Positions 25,101-37,100 of a stretch of 64,000 bases of DNA are shown one piece after another. The notes beneath the pieces are model-generated. The model was given only the letters and a program-made list of their open reading frames with translations, was not told the DNA's origin and did not search any database. The stretch spans positions 4,282,001 through 4,346,000 of the forward strand of contig NC_088178.1 in assembly GCF_028769735.1 (NCBI RefSeq), written 5' to 3'. This DNA comes from Zonotrichia leucophrys gambelii (Eukaryota > Chordata > Aves > Passeriformes > Passerellidae). A program made the position numbers and the translations under genes. Numbering within the stretch: the stretch's first letter is position 1; each line of letters begins with the position of its first letter.

Positions 25101-28100
25101 CCAGGAGACACAGGTGCAACAGCTTTGAAATGGCCCTGAGAGCTGGTGGACACCAAGCACCCCGTGCACATGGGTACACACATGCACCAACAGCACCACT
25201 CCTGTCTGGGCAGGCAGCTGTGCTAGGCAAATCGTTAACAAAAAGCCATCTTTCCTAACCCAATATGTTACCAATCAGGCCAACTCTTAAAAAAAAAAAA
25301 AAAAAAGGAAAAAAGGGTATATTTATTACTAGCCCATAAATAATTTTATGGGCGGAAAATAATAGCACTCCTAGAGAGAGCACAGAGAACCAGTAATGAA
25401 AGTCTTTAGTATAAACATCCATAGAGGAAAAGGACTGACCACAAGCTCCAATAAAAGTGTAACATGTTTTAACCCCTGCTGAGAAGTGGAGAGCAAGCTT
25501 TCATCTAGGTAAGGCCAAGGGGGAGGATTACTGCTTTCCCCTCAGCACAGGAGGAAAGGAGGCACATTTGTCAGGGCCAGAGACTGAAGCCACAAACTGC
25601 ACACAGACAAGGAAGAGAGGGAAAATTAGAAGGTTAAGGAAGTTGTTTTGGAGAAACAGAGGACCTCAGAGCAGTACCCACGTTTGTTGACTGAGGTTTG
25701 ATGATTCAGAGTTGTCTGAGCATCTGGGGGAAGAGGCCTTCTCTAGAGAACTCGACCAAAACAGGGCGAGCTGCCCCTCAGAGTGCACAGGGAGCAGCAT
25801 GCCAGAGCCTGGCTTTCCAGCAACACCAGGCAGCAGCCACAAAACCTCTAAACTGTGCCTGTGGTCAGAAACCCAACGCTGTAAAAATCCCAGTGGCCCA
25901 ACCCTCAGCCCTGCTCCGTCCCTCTCCTCTCTCTACCTGCTGGGACGGAGGGGTTGGACCCTCCCTGGAGCAGCCCCTGAGCCCCTGCTGGGCTGCACGC
26001 CCAACATCCTGGGGCACAGAAATGCCACCTCTGCTCTGCAGCCATCACAAGGACCTGGTTGGTGTGGGCTTGGGGTGCTCAGGACCCCTCAGGATGGCAG
26101 AGGACATCCAGCTGCCCTCTGCTACTGGAACAAAGGCAACCAGGACTTCAAACACAGCCTGTGCCTGCCCTTTGTGGGTGTTAAAGCACAGCTTGACTGC
26201 AGGGGAGAGTCAGGAGCAAGTTGTTTCTCAGCCTCCAGGCATTTCTGTGGTATTTTGGTTTCATGCACAGTCCTTCTCCTGGCAATCTGCCCCAGGATGG
26301 GTTTGCTGCTCACAGTGGGAATGGGGCAACTAGGACAGATCCAGACACAGGTATTTTGGGATTTACAAAGAGTGCAGTAGTATATGTAGTACTACATGAG
26401 TAGTTTAAGAGGTTGCTGTAGCTCCTACAGGACAGAAAAGGATGGGTTTTGTCACCAGAGCTGGGTAAAGACAAACAGATCCTTTGTGCCTGACTACACA
26501 CCCTCACTTACCTGGAGCCAAACTCCCTCGTCACCCAAAAGCATCTTCTCATTTGGGTCCTGAGCATTCTCTTGGCTGGGGGCACAGGGAAACCAAGCAG
26601 CCTCCAACAGGTCCCTTGGCACCTCATGAAGGTGGGATTTACATACCTGAAAGGAGAGATTTATTTCAACCCAGTTGGTTGCAAGGAAAGTAGAGAAAAA
26701 TAGCACCTACAAAACTTCAAGGAAGATTGACCAAATGTTGGGAAGGACCCCAAGGTGGCTCTTAGCATGAAGACAGTGAGGATGTGGCTTCCTAAGTGAC
26801 ATCTCACTGCCCACACATGTGCACAGGAGACCTTTGCCACTTTGGAGTGCTGTAAATGTGTTGTTTAAGCATCTCATGGTGTCTGTGGGGCTGAGTAACA
26901 AACCATGAGCCAAGCTGTGAGCTGGCAGGTGAGAACATGGCATCCTAATTTTGGCTGGGCTCACAAGATACAAAGGTGTGATTCACTAGCCTGAATAACA
27001 CTCTTCTGTTCCATTCAATGCCCTGTGGCATCCCAGACATCCCCACAGGCCTGGCAGACAAAACCTGGGAGATACAGGTGTCATTGGGAAGGAACAGACA
27101 CCTAAGCCCAAGGCACCCCATCAGACGTGTATCTGGGCAGTTTAATCCTGCTGAAGGTCTCAAGAAGATCATTCCTCTCATCAAATCAGTAGAAACACAT
27201 GTGTAAAGGGCTAAATGTGATCTCTTTACATATTTCTTGCCTTTCTTCAGCTTGCTAGGAAAGAACATACACACCACGTTAACACCAATCAGGCAAAATC
27301 CCCTCCAGGCTCTGCTCCAAAGCCCATATGAAAGATGGGAATTCTCCCATTGATTTTTCCTTGGCTTCAGATCAGAGGGCTTGGGAGCAGTACAGATGCT
27401 GATGTGTGTGTGATTTCATCCTTTCAGGCCCTGACCTTATAAGGTATCAGACTGACAGGATTTTTTTTGAGCCAAGAGTGGGACAAGTCACATGCTCCAA
27501 GCTGAGCGTTTGGCCGGTGGGATGGGGTGGTCACTGCTCAGTGAAATGATGGCTGGGGAGGTGCTCCCTGCAGGATGAAGCACCTCTCCATGAACTGCAG
27601 CTCCTGAACTCAGGGACTGATGTAAGAGGAAGGTGAGCAATGCCCAAGTCTTCCACTCAGTCCCTGGTTGGGAAGATAATAATCAATGAGTGCTTCCAGA
27701 GCTGATTTTGTTTGTGTATTCCCCAGCACAGACTTTGTCATTTTTTTTGTCCATGAATTCACTCACCCTCACCACAGGCTCTCCAGTGACCAGGGAAGCA
27801 GGGCAGGACTTTGCATCCTGATGGGAGGAGTAGGCTCTCACTGCCCACAGATCCACAAACCCCTCAGGAGTGTGGGGACCACAGTCCAGCATGCTGCTTG
27901 TCCTCTCAAAGGGCTCACACACACCATCCCCATCGTGAACGTAGCACAGGCTTGGCTCCCCTGCAGGGAGAACAGGGGTGAGCTGCTTACAAACCAGGCC
28001 CCAGCCACACACTTCTCTCATTATAAGAGATTTGCTGTCTCATTAGCCTGGGGTTTTTCCCACCACAAGACCCACGGATCACTCCAGCTGCAAATCCAGG

Positions 28101-31100
28101 TTCTGCTGTGATGAGGCGCATGGCCCTCTGCTCTAAGGAGCAGTGTGCATAATGTACAGTTTTGGCTCCTGCCTCAAAAGGAGCCAATCCATTTGGGCCT
28201 GTCTCAATCCAGTTGGACTCACCAACACAGTTGAAGCCTTTTTCCTTTTTACATTTCCTGGAACAGCCATCTCCATCCAGCAAGTCCCCATCATCACATT
28301 CCTCCTCCAGGCTCCTAAGAGGGCAACAGCCAGATGTATTATTACCACCTTTGACTCAACACCCCTGTGCTCCTGTCCAGTCATCAGTGAGGACCCCTTA
28401 TCTTGGTTCTGTTTCTACAGAAGCAGTTCAAAAGGAAGAACCATACATGGAATTAGATAGAGAAAACACCTTGCCAGGGGATAAAAAGAGGCTGAAGTCA
28501 CAGCATTTGGGAGCAGACATGATTGTACTGTGACTTTGCTGTAAAACTGAGGCAAGAACTCTGGGAGAATGGAAAAAGTATAGAACTATGCATCAGGAAG
28601 ACCTGTTGCTGGAGAAAGCAAGTGTTGGAGAAAGGAGATTCTGAAATGGGGCTGGGGTTTCAGTGGGAGCTGGAGAAGGAGGCAGGAGAAGGGAGAGACA
28701 AAAGGTTCTTCTGCCTTTCCCTTTCCTTACCCTGCTAAGAAAACTGATTTCAAATGAAAGTGATCCTGAGTATCCTGGAAGCTGAAGTCTGAAAAAGCTC
28801 AAATAAGGAAATCTGATATAATTGTCTCCCAGGCAGAGCAGGTGAAGCACTGGGCTCTCTCAGCATTGGGCTTCCCTCATTATTTGGCGTTTCTGAGCAG
28901 AGACTGGACAGCTCTTTAAAGACACCACACCATGTGGGACTGTGCTCATTGCAGAAGCTGCTCCTGCAGGGTCCTGAGCAAAAAGTTATCCTGCCCACTT
29001 CCAAAGGCAGATCCTTTGGGCTGGACTCTGCAACAGTTCTCTTCAAGCTCTGAAGTCAAGAACAGATGATGTTCAGGTTGGACCCCTCATGCAGACCATC
29101 TCCATCTCCTATGCACATAGCATTTTACAAAACACAAGCTCCACAGCTCAGTCTGCTGGAGGGATTTTGTGCAGCAGCTTCAGCCATGTACCTGAGCATG
29201 GAGGACCTACCTGCTGCTTTCCTTTGGGGCAGGATGATCTGACAGCTTAAAGAACCTCAGCTGAGAGCTTGAGGAGCTTTCCAACTTACGTGGCCACCTT
29301 CCCATCCCCACAGTAGGGTGCTCCATGCACATGGACGAGCGGTGGGGACGCTTCTCCTGAGGTTGTCCCAGAGACCACCTGCACCTGGTAGTGGTACACC
29401 TGCCCAGGAGTGACTTCCCTGCAGGGACAGAGAGAACTTGAGGGAGCAGCAACATCTGCAACACTGAGATTTGCTCATCACAACTATAGACATCACGTGT
29501 ATACATCCATTCAGTACCAAAATCTGACATGTCTTCATACTCTGCCAGAGGCAGAGCCTGTGAAAAGAGTCTCTTTTAGGTCAGGCTGCTTGTTTCCCAA
29601 GGCTCTGACCTGGGGAGAAGTGGAATTAGCTCGAGTAATTATTTTACTCATTGTATTGATGGGGGAAATGCAATTTTATGGGTTGATTTGATGGGGAAAA
29701 TGTTTCTGGGTTTAATGAGCTCCTTCTACTTAACTGGGCTCATGGAGAAGACTTGTGCTAGCATGGTGGGTCTGCCACACCCCTGCTCAATGGATGCAGT
29801 AATTCCCAGAGCAGGGGGACAGCAGGAAAACCAAAACAGAAGAAAAACCACCCAGGGATTCCAAGGGAGAAGACACAAGGAGGTAATCAAACCTGACTCA
29901 GCCCAAGACAGAGCAGCCTGTGACTCACGTGTCCATGAAGTGGCGATGTCCCTGCAGGGGGGTGGCAGGGGACCCGTCTGCAAAGGGGGGGTCACGGAGC
30001 ACCCGGTACTGGATCAGTCTGCAGGCAGAGCACAGGGAGCTCTGGGGCCTGGAGGTCAGCAGGGCTGTGTCTATCTCCATCCTCTCGTCAAAGGTGTAGA
30101 TTTTAACTCCAATCATCTTTTTAGGGATATTGAGCTTCACGGTAAAGGGGATATCGCAGAAGGTGTCCAGGGGGCCCAGGTGGATGGACTCCCCTTGCTC
30201 TGTCAGGATTTCAACATCAGACAGGGCCTTGGGAGAGCCTGTGGAGAGGTATGTGGTCCAGAGGGTGAGGGAGTCAGGGTAGACGGGGTGCAGGAAGCGC
30301 AGCTCCAGGATGCAGCCGTGTGGCTGGGGACAGGGCACCGTCATGTTCATGTCATACAGGTGCAGCTCCGGGCTCCAGGCCTGCAGGCTGGGCTCACAGG
30401 GCTGATCCACGTCCGGAGGACCTGGGACAGGGAGGGAGATGGTGAAAACCTGGTTTCACAGCAGACCCACACCCTATAGCCTGCTTTAGCACCTCCAGGC
30501 TATAACCACACACCCACATGTCCTAGACCTGGTGGCACCTTCCCTAACATCCTGGAAAGCAATAATCCCCACTGGTCTCCCAGCTCCTGAGTAACTTGCA
30601 CATATACACAAGGTCCAGCAGACCTGGTGACTCACAGCCCTCTCAAATGGGAACAGTGGTATCCACACTGCAGCTGGACACAGTGCAGAGACCTAAGGAC
30701 AGCCTAGACACGGCTGAGGAAGGTGAAGCTTGCTCTGTAGCCTCACCGGTGCAGAAACTTTGCCAAGGGCACCTGAATGCTCCAAGCAGAGCAGAGATTG
30801 AAGCTTTGCACAAGCACAGGCTAGGACAGGTCATATTTAGGAAGGGGCCAGGTCCAAAGCAGGGAAGTAGGACCTGCTGCTTTTCCAGGCTGTTTTTCCA
30901 GAAGATCCTCCAGGATAGTACCCAGGCTAACCTCAGAGCCCCAGCCTGCCTCCCCTGATGGTGGATAAGCACTCAGCAAGAGAAATGGAGTGCTGGCCTT
31001 TCAGACCTAAAAAGGATCACTGGAATTAATCATTCTGTAGTAGAAACACCCTTGTCTTCATTAGCCACTGAAAGCATTTCTTAGGGCCCAGCACCAATTC

Positions 31101-34100
31101 AAAGCCTTCACCCATATAAGACAAGTCTAAAAGTTTCTGAAACACACAAACTCTCTTTTCATCAGAGCAAACAAGCACTTGTGATAACTACAGACACACA
31201 GAACCACGTCCCCTGGCTCCGCATGGTTCAGCACATGCACCTCACTCAGCTCCCAGGATCAGCTCCCCTGCTCTCCTGCCTCTTCTACTCTGCTCTTGGA
31301 GGAGCTGAGGCAGCGAGAAAAGCCCAACAGCTCCTATGGCAACTGTGTCACCCTGAAAGTCACCACTGTGCCCACAAGGTGGGTCTCTAAACCAACATCT
31401 GGGTCTCAGCACAAGGGAAGCTGTAATGCCCAGCTCCTGTAATGCAGGAGTTGGCCCGGCTAGGGAGGAAGGGACTGCCCAGGGCTTGGCATAGACTCAG
31501 TGGGACTCAGCACAGAGCTCCTCTTGCTCTCTTTGAACAAGACTACATTAAAGTCTGTGACTGTCCCTGAGGTTTTGAATGAGGTCCCAAGATCTGTATT
31601 TTAAGACTGATTTCAGTTAAGTGCTTTTCCCTTCAGTCAGTATCTTTCAACAACACCTGAACAATGATTTGGGGTAATACTGGGGTGCCATTCAGTTTGT
31701 CCAAAGCCATCTGACCATTACCAGATTTTTCCCGGGTACCAAGAAATCCTTCCTGCACTACAGAAGACAACTAATTCTCTAAAAGAAAAAAAATTTAAAA
31801 ATTCTTTTTCTTGTACCAGAAAGATTCTGCCTGGGGACTCCCAGACAGGAAGAAAGAGGAGACAAGGAGACATTTACCTTCTGCTTCTTCTGGGGTCCAG
31901 TAGCCAGAAGAGTCGCAGACTCTGGGGGAAGAGGCCTCGTGCACGTACTGCCGGAAGGTGCCATCCTCAGCACAGCTGTCACACAGCCTGTCCTGCTCCC
32001 TGCTGGCACAGCACACACCCTGACATGGCTGAGGAGGAACAGACAACTCCCCAGACACATGTGCCCAGGTGCCACCACACAGGGAGGTGGAGAAGAAGAG
32101 CTAAGGTCTCAATCTCCCTGGGTAAATCCATCCTGCTTGCAATCAGCTTCTTCAAAGACAGGGAAATATGAGCGCTCATGGGACAGGCTGGATTTAATCT
32201 CTCCTCTTCTCCATGCTCTCTGGGTAGTCTTGGATGGATCCCATCCCTGCCAGTCAGAGCTAACAGACCCCACACATCCCAGGGCAATGCCTCTGGACTA
32301 GAGTGGGTGCAAATAAGGTGCTCTCTGCTAAACCCAGAGTCAAGTTTTGGCTTTCAGCATTATTGCAATACAAACCAGTCACAATAATATCAATTGCCAT
32401 GCTCTCCAGAAAAGAAAAAGGTACTTTTCTATTATAAGGGCCAGCCTCATCCACTTTCCTTGACCAGTTCTTCTCAGGGGATTCAGGACTGCCACAATGG
32501 ATCAGCTCCTGAGACAGTTATGAGAGACAACTTGGGATGGGTTCCAAAGGGTCTCCCTTCTAGACCCATGTTTTCCTGCTCCCAAATCACTTCATTCCCC
32601 AACAAAGCAGTTTATTTGCATGACTCCAGGCTGCCCAGCACTCTGAGCCTCTCCTGTCTGTGGGGTGACATGCATGTGCTCTTGTTACTCCTGAGCAAAA
32701 GGGCCATTGTAGAGAGCACCCATTCTTTGAAAAGTCAGCAAACACTGACCCAAGAGTGCCCCAGCTGCCATCAAACAGCATTTTTCTTTTAATTATAAAA
32801 GACAGCTTTATGAAGCAGCTTCAAAACAAGTTCAAAAGCTCTTTATGTACGTGCTTATGATCCCATAAGCAAAAAAAGCCCCTAAAAATAAAGTCTCACC
32901 ACCTAATATCTGGTGGAAACTGAAATCTATTAGTAAGAGGGGCTGCTGAATAGAGACACTGGTGGTGTTTCCAGGTCCTGGTGACTCCCTTAGTGGGGAA
33001 TAGACAGACATCCACCCAACACTCATGGCTGTGCACTCCTCAACAGCCAAACAGCTCTGGCTCCTTGGCATCATTTCTCTGGCTTGAAAAGTTTCCTGAC
33101 TTACCCCCAGTTAGCTGCTCTGCGAGCCCATGACAGCGCTGGGAACGAGACCCAGCTCTTGCGGTTCAAGCTCCCTGCCTTAACCACAAGGCTGCATTTC
33201 CTCCTGGTAAATAGCTACTTTATACAATAAGTGCTAAATGAAGCTCATTTTTCATCCCCTGATTGCACTCTGGGGTTTTTGGGCTGGCTTTGCCTGCTGA
33301 TGCTCTCTGGCTTCCCCTCCCGGCACCCCAAGAGCGGGAAGCTTGCAGGAGAGCCCATGTGCCAGGGGGCCGTGGCAGCAGCCTGGCTCTGGTGCCCCAG
33401 GGCTCTGCAGGGTGGGAAGGGGAGCACAGAGACCCCGTGTCCCTTGCTGTGCAAGCCCAGGAGCACGGTGCCTCACCTCTCGTGCAGGACGCCGCTGATG
33501 GGAGGCAGCCAGTAGATGCTGAGGGAGTGCTGAGTCTGCCCGGTGACCATGGGGGGGATCGGGATGGGCGCTGGCTTCCTGCTGTGTCCCCAGTGCTGGT
33601 ACACCAGGTCCAGGTAGCAGTGCATGCGGGCCACCTGGTTGGGGGTGAAGCTGTTGGTGCACTCATCATCTGGGTACAAGAGAGGGCCGAGAGTTAGGCC
33701 ATGCCAACATGCACCCTTTGCTCCTGGATAAACTTTTTCGGGGACTTCTAGGGAGGGCTGCTGTGCTGCCGGGGCTCTCTGGTGTCGTGTGTCCCCAAAG
33801 CCACAAGATGGCACTGCCACAGCGGCTCCAGGTCCCCGCACCTGGGCAGTGCCACCGCAGGAGGGTCAGCCTGGGGCATGGAACTGCTCCTGCAGCTTTG
33901 CTACTCCTGGCATGGCAGGGGAAACGCCAGCCCCCTGGGCATGCCTTGGGAACTATGCCAAAAGGGGTCAGGAGGGTATTAATATTAATAGTAACAACAA
34001 CAACTACTACTCCTACTACTTCAGGACTGGAGAACAAAGGCACACACGGACAAGAGCAGCCTTGGTGCATGCCCAGCACCCTACTGGCAGGAAGAGAGGG

Positions 34101-37100
34101 ATGGATAGAAACAGCCAGAGGGAAGAAAGTGTTTAAGCAGCTACTGCAAGCACTGCCTGACATCCCAATCCACCAGGAGGGTTCCCTGCTGGTTAGGGAG
34201 TGAGGAAAGGCACTACTGATGGAGGGAAACCCAAGTTTTAAGGAAGGTGACCCCCTGTGACTCCCAGCAAGGATTACTCGTTACCTGTGTAACTCATGTA
34301 GTTGTTGAAGGGTGTTCCTGTGAAATGTGTCTGGCCACAGGTGTCATTGGTGGGGTCTGGATCCCGACAGAGTTTATTCTTTGGGGTGGGGGCAGTGTCA
34401 GCACAGAGGTCTCCTGTCTCCATGGATGGAGTGGTCTCCCTGCAGGGATCATCACAAGACTCCCTCTCGCTCACTCCCTTGAAGACGTGGTAGAGCCCAA
34501 GGACGTGCCCCACCTCGTGGATCATGGTGTTGGTGTGGCCAGGCATGCCGTAGTAAGCAGGGTTGAGGACAACTCCACCTGGAATTGCAAGTACAGAGAG
34601 CACCATTGCAAGAAAGGGACAGTGGGCACCTGTCACTACTCACCTGGGAGAGGTAAAACTCCGCTCGTTGTGCTTCCAGACGAGGGGCCAGATGGAGATC
34701 CAAAGATGGACACACAAAGATGGAACTATTCAGCCTCTCATAGGATAGGAAGAGGCTCCTTTGCCCTCTTGGGTTGGAGCAGGGTGGGTGGTTTTTCTCT
34801 ATTCCCCCCCACTCTATTCCCCCTCAATATCTTCCATCATTTCAGCTACTGCTGCCCTCTGCATCTTTTAGCACAGTTGGAATTCAGTGTCTGCTTTGGA
34901 TCACACAGCTCCAAAGGAGGTTTAGAGCCAGAGCACCACATTGAGCCATGCTGTGCCTTTACAGGGATCATCTTTTGAAGCAGAGGACAGAAGTCCCTCC
35001 CTGGCCCAGACAGTTGTCTAAGGCAGGCCAGCTGCCCTGGCAGGTGAGGACAATAAGGTGATGAGCCATGTCCCAACACACTTAGCTGCACCAACTAGAA
35101 GCCAGATTCAGCCAAATCCACGTGGAGATTGAGGTGCACTATCCCCAGCCCCTGCTGAGAAATTCAAGCCAAAATCCACGTGGAGATTGAGGTGCACTAC
35201 CCCCAGCCCCTGCTGAGAAATTACCCATGACCTATTGCTTCCACCTCCAAACCAGACTCTGTGGGGTAAACTAAAAGTGTCACGAGGTATTGTTCAAATC
35301 CACTAAGCTTCTACCACAAACCTGACCCAAATTCAATGTATTTTGGAGTGGGATTTCCCAAGACATATCTTCTGAAGATCTCTTCCTCCCCTTCAGAGGG
35401 GTCTGCATGTGAGCAAGGGGCAAATCAACCCATCAGGATCCTCACAAACCAGCACACACCTACTCCTCTTCACTGGGGTACCCCAGTCCCTGACTGACGG
35501 GGACACAAGAGGGGCAGCTTGTCTCCAATCCAGTTGGGTGCAGGTTCAGCTGTCAAAGATGTTGGAGCATGGGCACAGGTAAGTCCCCCAGAAACTGCCC
35601 CAGAGCTGCCACCTCATACCAAGAGCAGCAGCATGGACAGGAGCCATGATCATCCTGCCCTAAGCTGAACTGTGGCTGCAGGGCAAGTGGTTTTTCCTTT
35701 CCTTTGAGCCCATCTGTGATAGGAAGAACAAGGATCAAGGATAGTGACAAAAGCCAGGTGGAACAGAGCCTTCCCTTTGCTCACTGCCAGCATCTCCAGC
35801 TCCTGACCTGGGATGCACACCCTGTGCTGATGGCTCTGTACCACATCTGCTAGGAAACTGTCCACAGAAGATGCTCAAAAACAAAAAAAAAAAAAAAAAA
35901 TTGCTTCGCTGGCCTCCTTTTATTCGCCTCCTTTATTTTGTCCAGTTTAAAATTGCTTTGGAATCTCTTCATTTTTCTCCTTGTTTTGAGGTTTTTCACT
36001 GGCCATTTCCCCCCTTTTTCTCTTCTCATTTTCACACTCCATCCACTTTTTCATGCTGCCTTACAGTGGAGGAGCAAGGGCTGGGAAGCATCAACAAGAC
36101 AGGGGGGCTAAAAGCAGACCCCAGCATGTGCCCAGGCTGACTCCAGGCAACCCCTCCATACCTCAGGAGGCTGTTTTTACACAACTACTTTTAACCCAGA
36201 CAGCTTGGATGGCAGTGTGGTGAATAGTTGGCTCCAGCACAGCTTGCTCCCTCCTTTGCAGGGCCCTGGAGGATTTACTGTGCCAGCTACCTCACGGCAG
36301 AGCCTCTGCTACTGCATCTCTGCTGCTGATGATCACTGCCCTGCCAGCAAAGTTAGAGCTGGCAGGTGGCCACAGTGTGATCCTGTCTCCAGCCACACAG
36401 GCTGCTTGAAATCTGCTCCTGGATCAGCTCCGTGCACTCATGTCCTCGAGTGCAGGGCATTCCTTCCAAGAGAGGGTTTTCTTCAGACCACAGTGTCCCT
36501 GGCAAGGCACCAGCAGGTCTGTGACTCCCTGGGGGAGCCACGCTGGGTGAACACCGAGCTGGGGGCTGGGAAGGGACCTTCAGAGACTCCCTGAGCAGTT
36601 CTCTCCAAGCCCTTCCAACAAGGGGTGGAGAAATGAGGGTGGCATCTTCTGCGGAGCACCCTGCGTGTGTGGCCCATGGAAGAGCTGAGAGGCACCACTG
36701 ACCTGTCAAGTGGCACCGTTTCTTAGCTCAAAATTCATGTTTATTGCTCTTCCTTCCCACAGTGTGGATCTTCTGTCCAGGGCTCGAGGCAAAGGATGGG
36801 TCACACAAAGTAGCTGCATTCCCTTTCTTCCTAGTTGTGAGACAAGAGAGCAAAGGACTTTGCATCCCATCAGTCAGCTCTTGACCCTTTAGTTGCCTGG
36901 AGACGGACAAGAAGGCACAGAGGCTGAAAAATCCTTCTGGGACCTTCGTGTTCTGTCCTGTCAACTCTTAGGTTTCTGGAAGCCATCACCCTCTCAATTA
37001 CCACCCTAGTAAATGCTATAGATAGCAAAGGGCATCCCATTGATGGGAAACCCAGTGGGCACATAAAAGAAAAGCTGCTTCTCATTTCAATCAAAACAGG

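Noticed and set aside
25698..26380. Two overlapping plus-strand frames of 211 and 222 codons in intron 10
   Set aside because: Overlapping frames, no domain, no codon pattern or splice context; they look like chance open frames in GC-moderate intron.
29688..30479. Plus-strand open frame of 263 codons
   Set aside because: Antisense shadow of PAPPA2 exon 6.
31779..32078. Alternative reading of exon 5 from the first strong AG (frame [11 protein letters not shown])
   Set aside because: It loses the conserved [11 protein letters not shown] sequence and does not join exon 6 in phase.
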